A stretch of 62,000 nt of DNA from Symbiodinium natans (GCA_905221605.1 CAJNDS010002070.1:276296-338295), one strand, 5' to 3'; positions 19,366 to 28,895 are shown, counted from the first letter of the stretch. Notes: a model not told the origin generated them from the sequence alone. Translations and numbers: made by a program.

Positions 19366-19500
19366 GTTTTAGGGTTTAGGGTCTCGGGTTTAGAGTTTAG
19401 GGTTTAGGGTGTAGGGTTTAGTGTTTAGGGTTTAGGACGATTTCAGGCCTGAGAATGGAGGGTTGACTGGAAACATGCCTTTCGAAGTACAGTATGGTTG

Positions 19501-19570
19501 AGGGTTCAGGGTTCAGGGTTCAGGTTTCAGGGTTCAGGGTTCAGGGTTCAGGGTTTAGGATTTAGGGTTT
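19501..19570 (+). repeat. TTCAGGG variant array
   Basis: About eight TTCAGGG units followed by TTTAGGG. Confidence 0.9.
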
Positions 19571-19769
19571 AGTATCTGCTTTGGGGCAGAACTTACCCTA
19601 AACCCTAAACCCTAATCCCTGAACCCTATAAGCCCTGAACCCCAAAGCCCACAACCCTGGGCCCTAAAGCGCCCAAAGCCCAAAAGCCCTAAGAAGCCCT
19701 AGGCCCTCAGCTCCGAAACCCTAAACCCTAGACCCTAAACCCTAAACCCGAAACCCTAAACCCTTTCAG

Positions 19770-19842
19770 GGTTTTGGCAAAAGGATGAGCCGAGGCGGCC
19801 GCAGTTCCGGGGATGCGACCACACTTGATTCTCTAGATGATG
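19770..19842 (+). CDS. Putative exon, both splice sites at the array edges
   Basis: The CCCTAAA array ends CCCTTTCAG|G and the TTTAGGG array starts G|GTTTAGGG. The 73 nt read GFGKRMSRGGRSSGDATTLD then SLDD. Among the cleanest cassettes in the window. Confidence 0.6.
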
Positions 19843-20055
19843 GTTTAGGGTCTAGGGTTTAGGGTTTAGGGTTTAGGGTTTAGGGTTTGGGGTTTGGGGT
19901 TTGGGGTTTAGGGTTTGGGGTTTAGGATATACAAACACACATAAGGATTTAGGGTTTAAGGGAACCGTGCATAGAAGGCCCTTTATTTTAGGATCGTCCA
20001 AAGCGGCCACATTTAGAGAACTTCTCAAGCCATACGAAGGTTTCTCTTCATGCAG

Positions 20056-20114
20056 TGCCTGGCTCTGTGCCAGGAGATGGGCATCAACTGTCTCATGAGG
20101 CGCGGATCATGCCC
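20056..20114 (+). CDS. Putative exon
   Basis: Strong acceptor TTTCTCTTCATGCAG, donor GTTGGCTG. Reads CLALCQEMGINCLMRRGSC. Just upstream (19992-20039) another candidate reads SSKAATFRELLKPYE, but it would leave a 16-nt intron; only one of the two is likely in a given transcript. Confidence 0.45.
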
Positions 20115-20559
20115 GTTGGCTGTTTCAGCCCTCTGGTACCCTAAACCCTAAAGGCTGAACCCTCGTATACCCTACGCCCAACACCCTAAATCCCAAACCT
20201 CACGCTGTGTTTTGAAGCTAACTTGTTGCAGCTTGTTTTAGGGTTTGGGTTCCCTTACGAGCCCATTTAAGCCAACAAGGGCACCCTAAACCCTAAACCC
20301 TAAACCCTAAACCCTAAACCTTTATTCCTCGGTCAACCTTGGGTCTAAGACTCGTCACGCTTTAGGGCTGCAGGGTTCACAAGGGCGGGGCTTTGCCCCC
20401 AAGCCCCAGATGCTTGAGACGACTTCCTAAAGCATTCAAACCCACGAACACCCTTAATGCTTTTGGTTTAGGGTCTAGGGTCTAGGGTCTAGGGTTTAGG
20501 ATTTAGGGTAGAGTTTAGGGTTTAGAGCCTTTAGAGCCCTAGATAGCCCTCATGTCGAG

Positions 20560-20601
20560 TCAAACCCCCTGCTGGAAGGTTCATGGGTTACTTCTAAGCA
20601 G
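20560..20601 (+). CDS. Putative exon with canonical GTAAGT donor
   Basis: Acceptor ATGTCGAG, donor AAGCAG|GTAAGTCAG. Reads SNPLLEGSWVTSKQ, phase 0/0, joining in phase to the exon at 20643 over a 41-nt intron. The AAGGTTCATGGGTTACTTCTAAG in this exon resembles the ends of fold-back family E, so the exon may derive from an element. Confidence 0.4.
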
Positions 20602-20642
20602 GTAAGTCAGGGCTGTCTGCCGTGGAGCTGTATTGTTTCCAG

Positions 20643-20660
20643 TCATCTGGCCCTAGTGAA
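20643..20660 (+). CDS. Putative short exon
   Basis: Acceptor GTATTGTTTCCAG. Reads SSGPSE, then a GC donor (GAA|GCCTACC) or further (AYPT) to the array. Confidence 0.35.
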
Positions 20661-20818
20661 GCCTACCCAACTTAGGGTTTGGGGTTAAGGGTTTAGGGTT
20701 TAGGGATTCCCTAACCCCTAAGCCTAAACCCTGAACCCTGAACCCTGAATCCCAAACCTTACCCTAAACCCCAAAAAACAACCCCTGAAGACACCCCTCC
20801 CAAAAGCCCGCTCGTCAG

Positions 20819-20890
20819 CCACAAGCTGAACTGCTTCCACAAGTCGGAGTCCTTTGAAATTACCGGATCCGAGGCGCGCGCGAGAGAACC
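20819..20890 (+). CDS. Putative exon with GTGAGA donor
   Basis: Acceptor CCGCTCGTCAG, canonical donor ACC|GTGAGATG. Reads HKLNCFHKSESFEITGSEAR then ARE. TTTAGGG-type units follow after 20 bp. Confidence 0.55.
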
Positions 20891-21095
20891 GTGAGATGCT
20901 CGTTGGGGGTTTAGGGTTAGGGGTTTAGGCTCTTAGGGTTTTAGGGTTTTAGGGATGAGGGTTTAGGGTTAAGAATCAGGGGAGGAGTCCGTCACATTGC
21001 AAGCTCCAGATTAGGGGCGGATACTGGGTAGGGTTTAGGACTTTCGGGTTTAGGGGTTCAAGGTTTGGGGAAGGGCCTGCAAACAAATTCCACAG

Positions 21096-21131
21096 TGACC
21101 TTAGAAAGCCTGTGTTTAACGGGCAATCTAG
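21096..21131 (+). CDS. Putative exon
   Basis: Acceptor CAAATTCCACAG, donor G|GTGCTGGT. Reads TLESLCLTGNL. Confidence 0.4.
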
Positions 21132-21412
21132 GTGCTGGTAAGCATCCATGTTCATGTTACGTATTGTCATTATTTGTTTTTTTTGGGGGGGAAGCGGGGG
21201 GAGGGGGTGCAGCTCTTCGTGGGTTGAGATTTTAGCGTGCATTGCTTGGGTTTGGGGTTTAGGGTTCGAGGGTTTGGGTGTTCGCTTTTGGCGTTGGTGT
21301 TGCTTCTTTGTGGTACTTTATTATAACTTTAGATCTTTAGCCTTTTTGGGTTTATTGGGTTTCTTAATCAGGCAGCTAAAAATGCAATTTATAGCTACCC
21401 TCCTTAGTGCAG

Positions 21413-21427
21413 CCAAGGCTTGTTGAG
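21413..21427 (+). CDS. Putative 15-nt micro-exon
   Basis: Pyrimidine-rich acceptor CCCTCCTTAGTGCAG, donor GAG|GTTTCAG. Reads PRLVE. Confidence 0.25.
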
Positions 21428-21492
21428 GTTTCAGTTGAGAGTTGAGAGGGTTCGCACACATGGGTTTTGATTTCGCACCCGTCATGCTGCAG

Positions 21493-21512
21493 GCACCGTT
21501 GGCATGACAAAG
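21493..21512 (+). CDS. Putative micro-exon
   Basis: Acceptor GTCATGCTGCAG, GC donor AAG|GCCCCC. Reads TVGMTK; the frame continues open (APNLQP, then TAA). Confidence 0.25.
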
Positions 21513-21958
21513 GCCCCCAACCTCCAACCTTAAACCCTGAACCCTAATCCAAAAACCCTATACCCCAAACCCTAAACTTACAACCCTAAACCCTAATCCT
21601 GTAACCCTAGACCCTAAACCCTAAACCCTAAACCCTAAACCCTAAACCCTAAACCCCCAAAGCCCGGAATCCTCAACCCTGGGTTCGGCCATTCCTGATC
21701 TTAAACACATAAGGACGCCTCTCGGAAACCGGGGAATCTCAATCTTGAAGCCCTGACCCCTAAGCCCTACACCCTAAACCCTACACCCTAAACCCTAAAC
21801 CCTACACTCTAGACCCTAGACCCTAAACTAACCTAAACCCTACACCCTAAATGCTAAACCCAAAACCCAAAACCCTAAACCCTAATTAACACTGTGTAGG
21901 GTCACTGGCATCCCCCACTGACAGCCTTGTTCTCTTTGTTGGGTTCGGTTCCTTACAG

Positions 21959-22000
21959 AGCCCGGCGTCTCCACCACGGGGTGCTGTTCAACACTTTAGG
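21959..22000 (+). CDS. Putative exon, frame uncertain
   Basis: Canonical acceptor GGGTTCGGTTCCTTACAG; the donor GTTTAGGG is array-derived. Frame 0 reads SPASPPRGAVQHFR and another frame RARRLHHGVLFNTL. Confidence 0.4.
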
Positions 22001-22009
22001 GTTTAGGGT

Positions 22010-22065
22010 TTAGGGTTTGGGGTTTGGGGTTTGGGGTTTGGGGTTTGGGGTTTAGGGTTTAGGGC
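22010..22065 (+). repeat. TTTGGGG variant array
   Basis: Five to six TTTGGGG units between TTTAGGG units. Confidence 0.9.
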
Positions 22066-22112
22066 CGGGCAGGGTTCAGGGCTTAGGGGGTCTTGGGGGC
22101 AGTTTCCCGCAG

Positions 22113-22169
22113 AAAAAAGTCGCAACCTACCTGGGAACGCCCCTCTTGAAAGTGTCATTGAACCATGGG
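22113..22169 (+). CDS. Putative exon, 19 codons
   Basis: Acceptor GTTTCCCGCAG; donor GTTTAGGG supplied by the array. Reads KKVATYLGTPLLKVSLNHG. Confidence 0.5.
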
Positions 22170-22324
22170 GTTTAGGGTTTAGGGTTTAGGGTTCAGGGTT
22201 CAGGGTTTAGGGTTTAGGGTTACAAGAAAGGGGGGCGGGGGGAGAGTTGCAAGACATCTCCAGGCGTCGACTCCCGGTCCCAAAATGCCGCGCGCCTAGC
22301 AATCCCACTGTCTGGCTGGTTTGG

Positions 22325-22435
22325 GGTTCAAGGTAAAAACCCTAAACCCTAAACCCTAAACCCTAAACCCTAAACCCTAAACCCTAAACCCTAAACCCTA
22401 AACCCTAAACCCTAAACCCTAAACCCTAAACCCGT
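22325..22435 (-). repeat. CCCTAAA array
   Basis: About 15 perfect units. The following 22436-22600 is degenerate TTGAGGG/TTTAGGG. Confidence 0.95.
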
Positions 22436-22602
22436 GAGGGTTCAGAGTTTAGGGCCTTAGGGTTGAGGCTATAGGGTTGATGGTTGCGGGTCGAGGGTTT
22501 AGGGTTGAGGGCCTTAGGGTGAGGTCTATAAGGGTTTAGGGTTTGGGGTTTGGGGTTTAGGGTTTCAGGGTTTAGGGTTCAGGGTTCAGGGTTTATTGAC
22601 CC

Positions 22603-22719
22603 CTTTAGAAGTCTTGGGCTTTTGGTTTAGTGGATGCCCGGGTCTGACTTAGCTGAGTCCTGGCAGGCTCAGCGGTTAAGAGCCACGGTTTAGGGTTCAG
22701 GGTGTAGGGTTTAGGGTTC
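22603..22719 (+). repeat. 117-bp duplication, copy 1
   Basis: By my reading identical to 39676-39792. It includes a CTGAC branch-like site, acceptor GAGTCCTGGCAG, a 21-nt candidate exon (22667-22687, AQRLRAT in frame 0) and the donor G|GTTTAGGG. Confidence 0.85.
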
Positions 22720-22961
22720 AGGTTCAGGGTTTATTGAGGGTTTAAGGTTCAAGGTTTATTGAGGGTTAGGATTCGGGGTTCATTGAGAGTTGACCTATAG
22801 ATTGGAGTTTTTTGGGATGCCTTCAACTTCGGAGACTTTTAACATTCTACATCCAAGAACGGCACACGCAATTTAAGTCACCCCGCCCCATTTGTGGGTC
22901 CCTAATTCCTAAACCCTAAACCGCGCAAAGAGCCTTTAAAACCCAAGGCCTGAACCTCAAG

Positions 22962-23015
22962 GAGCCTGCACAGCGCAAGAAGGAACCTAAGCCCGAAGAG
23001 CCTTCAAAACCCGAG
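22962..23015 (+). CDS. Putative exon, Lys/Pro/Glu-rich
   Basis: Acceptor AACCTCAAG, GC donor GAG|GCCTGC. Reads EPAQRKKEPKPEEPSKPE. The 40 bp upstream contain a decayed look-alike (KEPLKPK), suggesting internal repetition. Confidence 0.45.
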
Positions 23016-23113
23016 GCCTGCAAACCCTAAATCCTAAACCCTAAATCCTAAACCTAAACCCTAAACCCCAAACCTTAAACCCGAATAACGCCCTGAGAGT
23101 CGTGAGCTGCCAG

Positions 23114-23195
23114 ACTCCACGGATACGTGCCGGTCACGCCGATCTCTGCATCGAGTTACGATGCCATCCATCTCGAAGAGGAGCGAAATTCCTTA
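23114..23195 (+). CDS. Putative exon, 27 codons
   Basis: Acceptor GAGCTGCCAG, donor TTA|GTTGAGGG. Reads LHGYVPVTPISASSYDAIHL then EEERNSL. Strongly coding-like composition. Confidence 0.55.
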
Positions 23196-23353
23196 GTTGA
23201 GGGTTTCGGGCTTAGGGTGCAGGATCCCTCCAGGGAAGCCGAAGGTTTTTTGGGTTTGTTTCTTTCTAGAATGTTGGTGGGTTTTCTTGGGCTTAGGCTG
23301 GTTTTTGCTGGGCCTATCGTGGTCCGGCCCCTGGGTGTGTGTTTTTTTTACAG

Positions 23354-23423
23354 CAGTCAAGCGGCACCACTTAAGGCGGTCTTGAATTCAGTAGTGCCCG
23401 AGGCAGCAGAAAGCGCTTCACCT
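23354..23423 (+). CDS. Putative exon, 23 codons
   Basis: Canonical acceptor GTGTTTTTTTTACAG. Reads SQAAPLKAVLNSVVPEAAES then ASP. Placed to a GA donor (CCT|GAAACC) just before the repeat. Confidence 0.5.
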
Positions 23424-23524
23424 GAAACCTTAGGGTTTAGGGTTTAGGGTTTCGGGTTTCGGGTTTCGGGTTTAGGGTTTAGGATTTAGGATTTAGGGTT
23501 TAGGGTTTAGGGTTTAGGGTTTAG

Positions 23525-23730
23525 AACGAAATGGACGACAAGACGCACGACGCCTTGCTTCCACTCCTGGCAGGTGTGCAAGTGCAACGCCCGGCTTGGA
23601 CTGATGACGGTTTGGTCCGCGACCTTCAAGCTATTGAGATAGAACGACAGTGGGCCGAGCTTGTCGCAAAGGCAAGGAAAAAGGCAGCGTTCACGTTCAA
23701 GACGCTCGGAGCTCAAAAGCATGTGCTCAG
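23525..23730 (+). CDS. Putative long exon in the reverse repeat arrangement
   Basis: The acceptor is the TTTAG of the preceding TTTAGGG array and the donor is GC (CAG|GCCTAAAC) at the start of the CCCTAAA array. Sixty-eight codons, starting NEMDDKTHDALLPLLAGVQV and including DLQAIEIERQWAELVAKARK. Internal ATG at 23531. One of the most convincing coding stretches. Family not recognised. Confidence 0.6.
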
Positions 23731-24025
23731 GCCTAAACCCTAAACCCTAAACCCTAAACCCTAAACCCTAAACCCTAAACCCTAAACCCTAAACCCTAAA
23801 CCCTAAACCCTAAACCCTAAACCCTAAACCCTAAACCCTAAACCCTAAACCCTAAACCCTAAACCCTAAACCCTAAACCCTAAACCCTAAACCCTAAACC
23901 CTAAACCCTAAACCCTAAACCCTAAACCCTAAACCCTAAACCCTAAACCCTAAACCCTAAACCCTAAACCCTAAACCCTAAACCTCAACCCTAAACCCCA
24001 AACCCTAAACCCTAAACCCTAAACC
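23731..24025 (-). repeat. Long CCCTAAA array
   Basis: About 42 units, almost perfect for 260 bp. Confidence 0.95.
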
Positions 24026-24033
24026 GACTCGAG

Positions 24034-24090
24034 TTAGAACTTCCCGAAGAGTTAGTAGGGCAGCTGACAAGATGCGAAGTCAAGTCTCAG
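24034..24090 (+). CDS. Putative exon with GTTAGT donor
   Basis: Acceptor CCGACTCGAG, donor CTCAG|GTTAGTG. Reads LELPEELVGQLTRCEVKSQ. Confidence 0.5.
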
Positions 24091-24448
24091 GTTAGTGCTC
24101 AGCTTGTAATGCTTGGCTTAACACTTGCTCCTGCAAAGTAGTGCAGGCTTGTCCATTCAAAGGTTGAAGGGCTCATCAGGGTAGGGTGTTGGATTTAGGG
24201 TGCAAGGGTTAGGGTTTAGGGTTTGGGGTTTCGGGTGCAGGATTTAGGGTACAAATCCTAAAGTAAGTCTTATGGACTAGATAGGAGGGGTGTTCCCAAG
24301 TCGTGTACCTTATGGAAGATGTTCATAAGAGGTATGTAAGGGCACTCAGGGTAGGGGAGTAACTACACAGCTGAAATGGGCCCAGCTTAAACCCCTGAAC
24401 CCTCAACCCCTGAACCCCAACGCCCCAAACCCCTAATCCCTGAACCGT

Positions 24449-24560
24449 ACTTGGAGGTTCATTGGGTTCTTATCGCCCCAAGTCCTAGTCTACGTATATC
24501 CTACGTAGAGGACTTAAGTGCAGTTACTTGGAGGTTCATGGTACTTCCTAACCAAATAGT
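24449..24560. mobile_element. Fold-back family E, rearranged copy
   Basis: Two direct copies of ACTTGGAGGTTCAT (24449 and 24527) with AGAGGACTTAAGTGCAGTT between them, matching 33230-33358 in part. Confidence 0.5.
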
Positions 24561-24615
24561 AGTTGCACTTATAATTCATTGCGGCATGGTGTTTGAGCTT
24601 GCCGCCTTAGCTCAG

Positions 24616-24653
24616 ACTCCATTCCAGAGCCCAAGCTTTCACGCCAAGATAGG
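24616..24653 (+). CDS. Putative exon
   Basis: Acceptor GCCTTAGCTCAG; donor GTTTAGGG at the array. Reads SIPEPKLSRQDR. Confidence 0.4.
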
Positions 24654-24852
24654 GTTTAGGGTTTAGGGTTTAGGGTTTAGGGTTTAGGGTTTAGGGTTTA
24701 GGGTTTAGGGTTTAGGGTTTAGGGCAGAAAACAGCGCTAAACCCCACAAGCCCTAAACCTTTAAGAAAGCACTGAGTCCTCACAAAAACCCCTAGGCCCT
24801 AAATATTAACCTACGTACTTCCCGCAGCCTCCATAAACCCCTCGCAAACCAG

Positions 24853-24924
24853 GAGGGCACGTATCCACGCTTTCTCAGCGATTACCGCGAGGCATCATCG
24901 GCGTCGCCAGGGCTTTTGCAGAAG
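24853..24924 (+). CDS. Putative exon with GC donor
   Basis: Acceptor CTCGCAAACCAG|G, donor AAG|GCTTGTAT. Reads EGTYPRFLSDYREASSASPG then LLQK, phase 0/0. Confidence 0.55.
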
Positions 24925-25048
24925 GCTTGTATTTATGAATTCTCATTTTGTTCATGTATGCATATTTATGTATGGTGTTATTGATGTTTTTTGACAGTTT
25001 GGGGACTGTCTAGGGTTTAGGGTTTAGGGTTCCTTGCGACACTCACAG

Positions 25049-25095
25049 TCGGGGCTACTTAGGCACAGGGACTGTCTGCAGCGCTGGCATTGGGG
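25049..25095 (+). CDS. Putative exon
   Basis: Acceptor GCGACACTCACAG, donor G|GTTTCC. Reads SGLLRHRDCLQRWHW. Confidence 0.35.
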
Positions 25096-25459
25096 GTTTC
25101 CCTAGATTATTGGCCTTTCCTGGCTACCCTTAACCCGTCAACCTAAGCCCTAAGCCCGACATACTCTGATAGGAACCCCAGAAAGGACTATAAACTCGAG
25201 ACCTTCCCAAAAGAGTAGGAGGTTCCTCTTCTCTCTTTTTCGGAGACTAGGCAGCCCTAGACCCTTCAACCGTGATAAGGGCTTTCTGAGTTCGTAGGGT
25301 TTGGGGTTTATTTCGGGCTTCAGGTTTGGGGGTTTGGATTTTGGGTTTGGGTTGAAGATGTGTTCTTTGATTAAGTGGTACTGGTACTGGTCTCCGGGGG
25401 GGGGGGGAGGGGGGAGGGGAGGGGGCGAGGGGGGTCATGATCTTCATAGGGGGGTTGGT

Positions 25460-25681
25460 TCATGTGTCCTTGAAGTAGTACTCCAGAACCTGGCTTAACA
25501 AGGGTCCCCAAACCAAGGGTACACCCTTAGGGGTCCAAGGTAGAACCCCCATGAAAAACACAGGCTGTTTGCACAAACGTTGCTCGAGAAAAGCTTTTAT
25601 CGGCGACATTGCTAATAGAACCAGTTTCGAGTCACTGCGATACTGCTCGTAAATAACTCTCTTTACCTGCTCTGATACCAT
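25460..25681 (-). CDS. Minus-strand open frame at a copia-type primer-binding site
   Basis: The frame starts at the ATG overlapping TGGTATCAGAGC (minus, 25680-25669), the sequence complementary to the 3' end of initiator Met-tRNA used as primer-binding site by many Ty1/copia elements. It reads MVSEQVKRVIYEQYRSDSKL and runs to 74 codons. The same start also carries a splice-donor-like GCAG|GTAAAG. No gag, protease or RT motif is seen, and no matching LTR pair was found in the window. Confidence 0.35.
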   Translation of the reverse strand: MVSEQVKRVIYEQYRSDSKLVLLAMSPIKAFLEQRLCKQPVFFMGVLPWTPKGVPLVWGPLLSQVLEYYFKDT

Positions 25682-25861
25682 TTATCCTCTGGTACTCGTC
25701 AAGGGGGTAGGATACCTAGTTTGACTCCTACTAGGAACCAACTCTGCTTTTTTACGACTCTTGACCACCTAAACGTGAACCCGAAAACACTTCTACAGTT
25801 GGCTTTCATGTCTTAAGGTCTCAGGGCGTTAGGGCTTAGGGTGCTATGAGGTTAGGATGCT

Positions 25862-25950
25862 CCCTAAACCCTAAACCCTAAACCCTAAACCCTAAACCCT
25901 AAACCCTAAACCCTAAACCCTAAACCCTAGACCCTAAACCCTAAACCCTA
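25862..25950 (-). repeat. CCCTAAA array
   Basis: About 12 units. The region 25700-25860 is unique, without an exon I can support. Confidence 0.95.
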
Positions 25951-26016
25951 AACTTCAGGGTTCAGGGTTGTTCAGAGCTCATGAGTCTAGGCCTTGAAGA
26001 TTTATGGCATTTGCAG

Positions 26017-26041
26017 AGTTGCGCGGGTTTTCGTTTGCCGG
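26017..26041 (+). CDS. Putative micro-exon
   Basis: Acceptor TATGGCATTTGCAG, donor G|GTTTTGGGG. Reads SCAGFRLP. Confidence 0.35.
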
Positions 26042-26200
26042 GTTTTGGGGAACTGAGATCGCATCCAAGGTCCTTAAGGGAATACAAGGGCCATACTAGG
26101 AGTAGACTCAGGGAATAAGAGGTACATCCTTAGGGTTCCGACTATGACTCCCATGTGTTTTCGGTCATGGATGCGGGGAGATATGGCCGTGCGTTGCCAG

Positions 26201-26231
26201 GCAGAAGGCCTCAGCGCCATGGTTCGCAAAC
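26201..26231 (+). CDS. Putative exon with GCTAAACCC donor
   Basis: Acceptor TGCGTTGCCAG. Reads AEGLSAMVRK and enters the CCCTAAA array through a GC donor (C|GCTAAACCC). Confidence 0.4.
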
Positions 26232-26485
26232 GCTAAACCCTAAACCCTAATCCTAAACCCTAAACCCTAAACCCTAAACCCTAAACCCTAAACCCTAAAC
26301 CCTAAACCCTAAAACCTAAACCCTAAACCCTAAACCCTAAACCCTAAACCCTAAACCTAAACCCTAAACCCTAAACCCTAAACCCTAAACCCTAAACCCT
26401 AAACCCTAAACCCTAAACCCTAACCCTAAACCCTAAACCCTAAACCCTAAACCCTAAGCCCTAAAGCCTAAACCCTAAACCCCAG
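26231..26485 (-). repeat. CCCTAAA array
   Basis: About 250 bp with a few 6-bp units (CCTAAA, CCCTAA). Confidence 0.95.
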
Positions 26486-26557
26486 ACCCCACGGCGCGGA
26501 AGGAGCGCGATGGCGCTGGCGAAAGTGTCTACTTGCCAGGGCCGCGGTGCGCCAGTA
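26486..26557 (+). CDS. Putative exon
   Basis: Acceptor CTAAACCCCAG in the array end, donor A|GTTGGGGTTTAGGG. Reads PTARKERDGAGESVYLPGPR then CAS. Confidence 0.45.
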
Positions 26558-26731
26558 GTTGGGGTTTAGGGGTTTGGGTTCAGGCTTCAGGGGTTTGGGG
26601 TTTAGGGGTTTAGGGGTTGAATTAGGGGTTTAGAGGTTTAGGGGTTTCGGACCCCTTTTGAGACCAAAACCCTGAACCCAAAACGTGCCCGTACTAAGTC
26701 AACAGGCCTCTATCTTCGTTTTGTCCAACAG

Positions 26732-26756
26732 ATGGTGCCTTCTGGGCGGATCCGGG
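26732..26756 (+). CDS. Putative micro-exon
   Basis: Strong acceptor TTCGTTTTGTCCAACAG, donor G|GTTTTGGG. Reads MVPSGRIR. Confidence 0.4.
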
Positions 26757-26932
26757 GTTTTGGGTTTAGGGCCTAGGGTACTGCAATGTGAACCTCAAAA
26801 GGATCCAAACTCTGGTAAACCCCCAAATCCTCAAACCCTAAACCCTGAACCCTAAACCCCCAAACCCCCAAACCCCTAAACCACTAAACCCCTAAACCCT
26901 AAACCCAAAAACCGCTTGAGAGGGATGGCCAG

Positions 26933-26978
26933 ATCTTGCTGGGCATACTATCGTGGCCCTTCTTCCCACTGACTGAGG
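26933..26978 (+). CDS. Putative exon, hydrophobic
   Basis: Acceptor GGGATGGCCAG, donor G|GTTTTGG. Reads ILLGILSWPFFPLTE, a possible membrane segment. Confidence 0.35.
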
Positions 26979-27237
26979 GTTTTGGTGGTTTAGGGTTTAG
27001 GGTTTAGGGTTTAGGGTTTAGGGTTTAGGGTTTAGGGTTTAGGGTTTAGGGCTTAGGGTTTAGGGTTTAGGGTTTAGGGTTTAGGGTTCAGGACTTGGGC
27101 TTCAGGGTTTAGGGCTCAGGGCTCAGGGCTTAGGGTTTAGATCTTCTGTCAAGGTATTAAGACCCGCACCCCTCAGGATGGACCCCTAAGAGCCTACTAT
27201 GGCCCTGATATTCCCTTCGGGCTACCTTTCAAAAAGT

Positions 27238-27355
27238 CCCCCCCCCAAAAAAAAACCCAAAGGTTCCTTTCACATACTCCCAATATGGCCCTTACATTCC
27301 CTTTTAGGGGCACCTTTACTTTAAGCCCCCCCCCCCCAAAAAAACAAAAAAAACG
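27238..27355. repeat. Two C-run/A-run pairs within a diverged duplication
   Basis: CCCCCCC-AAAAAAAAA at 27239-27255 and CCCCCCCCCC-AAAAAA at 27327-27344 sit in two related 80-bp segments (ATGGCCCT-ATATTCCCTT at 27199 and AATATGGCCCTTACATTCCC at 27283). Confidence 0.6.
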
Positions 27356-27479
27356 AAGCAAGGGTGCGTACAGATTTAGGGGCCCAAGGTAGAGGCCCAT
27401 GATTAAAGCCAGACAACCCGACTCCGCCCCAGACCCGAAACCCCAAGCCCGAAGCCCGAAGCCCGAAGCCCTAAACCCT

Positions 27480-27835
27480 AGACCCCAAACCCCAAACCCC
27501 AAACCCCAAACCCCAAACCCCAAACCCCAAACCCCAAACCCTAAACCCTAAACCCTAAACCCTAAACCCTAAACCCTAAACCCTAAACCCTAAACCCTAA
27601 ACCCTAAACCCTAAACCCTAAACCCTAAACCCTAAACCCTAAACCCTAAACCCTAAACCCTAAACCCTAAACCCTAAACCCTAAACCCTAAACCCTAAAC
27701 CCTAAACCCTAAACCCTAAACCCTAAACCCTAAACCCTAAACCCTAAACCCTAAACCCTAAACCCTAAACCCTAAACCCTAAACCCTAAACCCTAAACCC
27801 TAACCCCTAACCCTAAACCCTAACCCTAAACCCTA
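27480..27835 (-). repeat. CCCCAAA then CCCTAAA array
   Basis: Eight CCCCAAA units switch sharply to about 40 CCCTAAA units; the longest C-rich block (355 bp). Confidence 0.95.
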
Positions 27836-27856
27836 AACCCCAAAGCCTAAACCCAG

Positions 27857-27912
27857 GCACCTCTACGATCTCAACGACACCTTTGCACACATGAACTCCG
27901 CCCGGGAGCCCT
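27857..27912 (+). CDS. Putative exon
   Basis: Acceptor CTAAACCCAG|G, donor T|GTATCCTT. Reads HLYDLNDTFAHMNSAREP with C-ending codons. Right flank TTTAGGG. Confidence 0.55.
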
Positions 27913-28267
27913 GTATCCTTGTTCAGGGTTTAGGGTTTAGGGTTTAGGGTGGAGGGTTTAGGGTTTAGGGTTTAGGGTTTAGGGTTTTAGGGTTTAAGGT
28001 TTAGGGTTTAGGGCCCAGGGGCCCGAAAAAACACACAAACATAAGGATCCTACTCTTGGTGTAGAAGGGCCCCTAGAAGGGGGGAGTCTGGAGAACCATC
28101 TTGTGGAGTCCTTCTGTTATGTTGTTTTTTTGGGGCCCCTACAAACCCTAAACCCGAATCCCGAACCATTGAACCCTCAACCCCAACTACCCCTAACCCG
28201 CGGTCATGTGCTGAACGTAGACAAGGGATCTACATGCTCCGGCCTCCCCAAGGTTGTACCCATGCAG

Positions 28268-28312
28268 GTTCCGAAACCCCAGGGGCACAACCTTCTGGAG
28301 TTTAGGACGGAC
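28268..28312 (+). CDS. Putative exon
   Basis: Acceptor TGTACCCATGCAG. Reads VPKPQGHNLLEFRTD; the frame is open upstream too (VLNVDKGSTCSGLPK). The end, at the CCCTAAA array, is unclear. 27913-28200 holds TTTAGGG units and unassigned sequence. Confidence 0.4.
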
Positions 28313-28499
28313 CCTAAACCCTAAACCCTAAACCCTAAACCCTAAACCCTAAACCCTAAACCCTTAACCCTAACCCTAAGCCCTAAATCGCACTTCACAC
28401 CAAGGCCCTAAACCATAATCCTCCCAAGCCATAGGGTGTAAGGCTTTAGGCCAAGGGCCACAAAACTTTAGGACCGTCAGATCCCCCAAACAAAAGCAG

Positions 28500-28523
28500 T
28501 TCCGCCTAAAGCGCATGGAAAGA
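28500..28523 (+). CDS. Putative micro-exon with GCTTAGGG donor
   Basis: Acceptor AACAAAAGCAG, donor AGA|GCTTAGGG. Reads FRLKRMER. Confidence 0.4.
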
Positions 28524-28614
28524 GCTTAGGGTTGAGGGTCCAGGGTTTAGGTTTGATGGTGTGCTGTTCAGAGTACAGACAAGCAGATAGGAAGGAAGGG
28601 TTTAGGTTAGGATT

Positions 28615-28775
28615 TGGGGTTTAGGGTTTAGGGTTTAGGGTTTGGGGTTTGGGGTTTGGGGTTTGGGGTTTGGGGTTTGGGGTTTGGGGTTTGGGGTTTG
28701 GGGTTTGGGGTTTGGGGTTTGGGGTTTGGGGTTTGGGGTTTGGGGTTTGGGGTTTGTTTGGGGTTTGGGGTTTGG
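28615..28775 (+). repeat. TTTGGGG variant array
   Basis: About 20 consecutive TTTGGGG units (telomere repeat with A to G), introduced by three TTTAGGG units. Confidence 0.95.
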
Positions 28776-28801
28776 GCTTTACGGTCTAGGCTTCATCCTA
28801 C

Positions 28802-28875
28802 GAAGTGAGGTCTCCCTGGACCTGTTCGGTATCGGCGGGGTCGTGCATGTGGGCGTCGAGGTCCTTCGGATAGGG
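28802..28875 (-). CDS. Putative minus-strand exon
   Basis: On the minus strand the acceptor is CAATCCCAAGAG and the donor TTC|GTAGGATG. Reads PYPKDLDAHMHDPADTEQVQ then GDLT with mostly G/C third positions, more coding-like than the plus frame. Seen from the minus strand it has TTTAGGG before and CCCCAAA after it. Confidence 0.45.
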
Positions 28876-28895
28876 CTCTTGGGATTGAGGGTACC

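Noticed and set aside
22660-22700. tRNA gene in the duplicated 117 bp
   Set aside because: A D-arm-like stretch is present, but there is no acceptor stem, anticodon arm or proper T-arm/B-box.
28615-28790. GFGVWGL-type repeat protein
   Set aside because: It is a direct translation of the TTTGGGG array. The same holds for other NPKP-, LGFRV- or LNPQPST-rich frames over telomere-type repeats.
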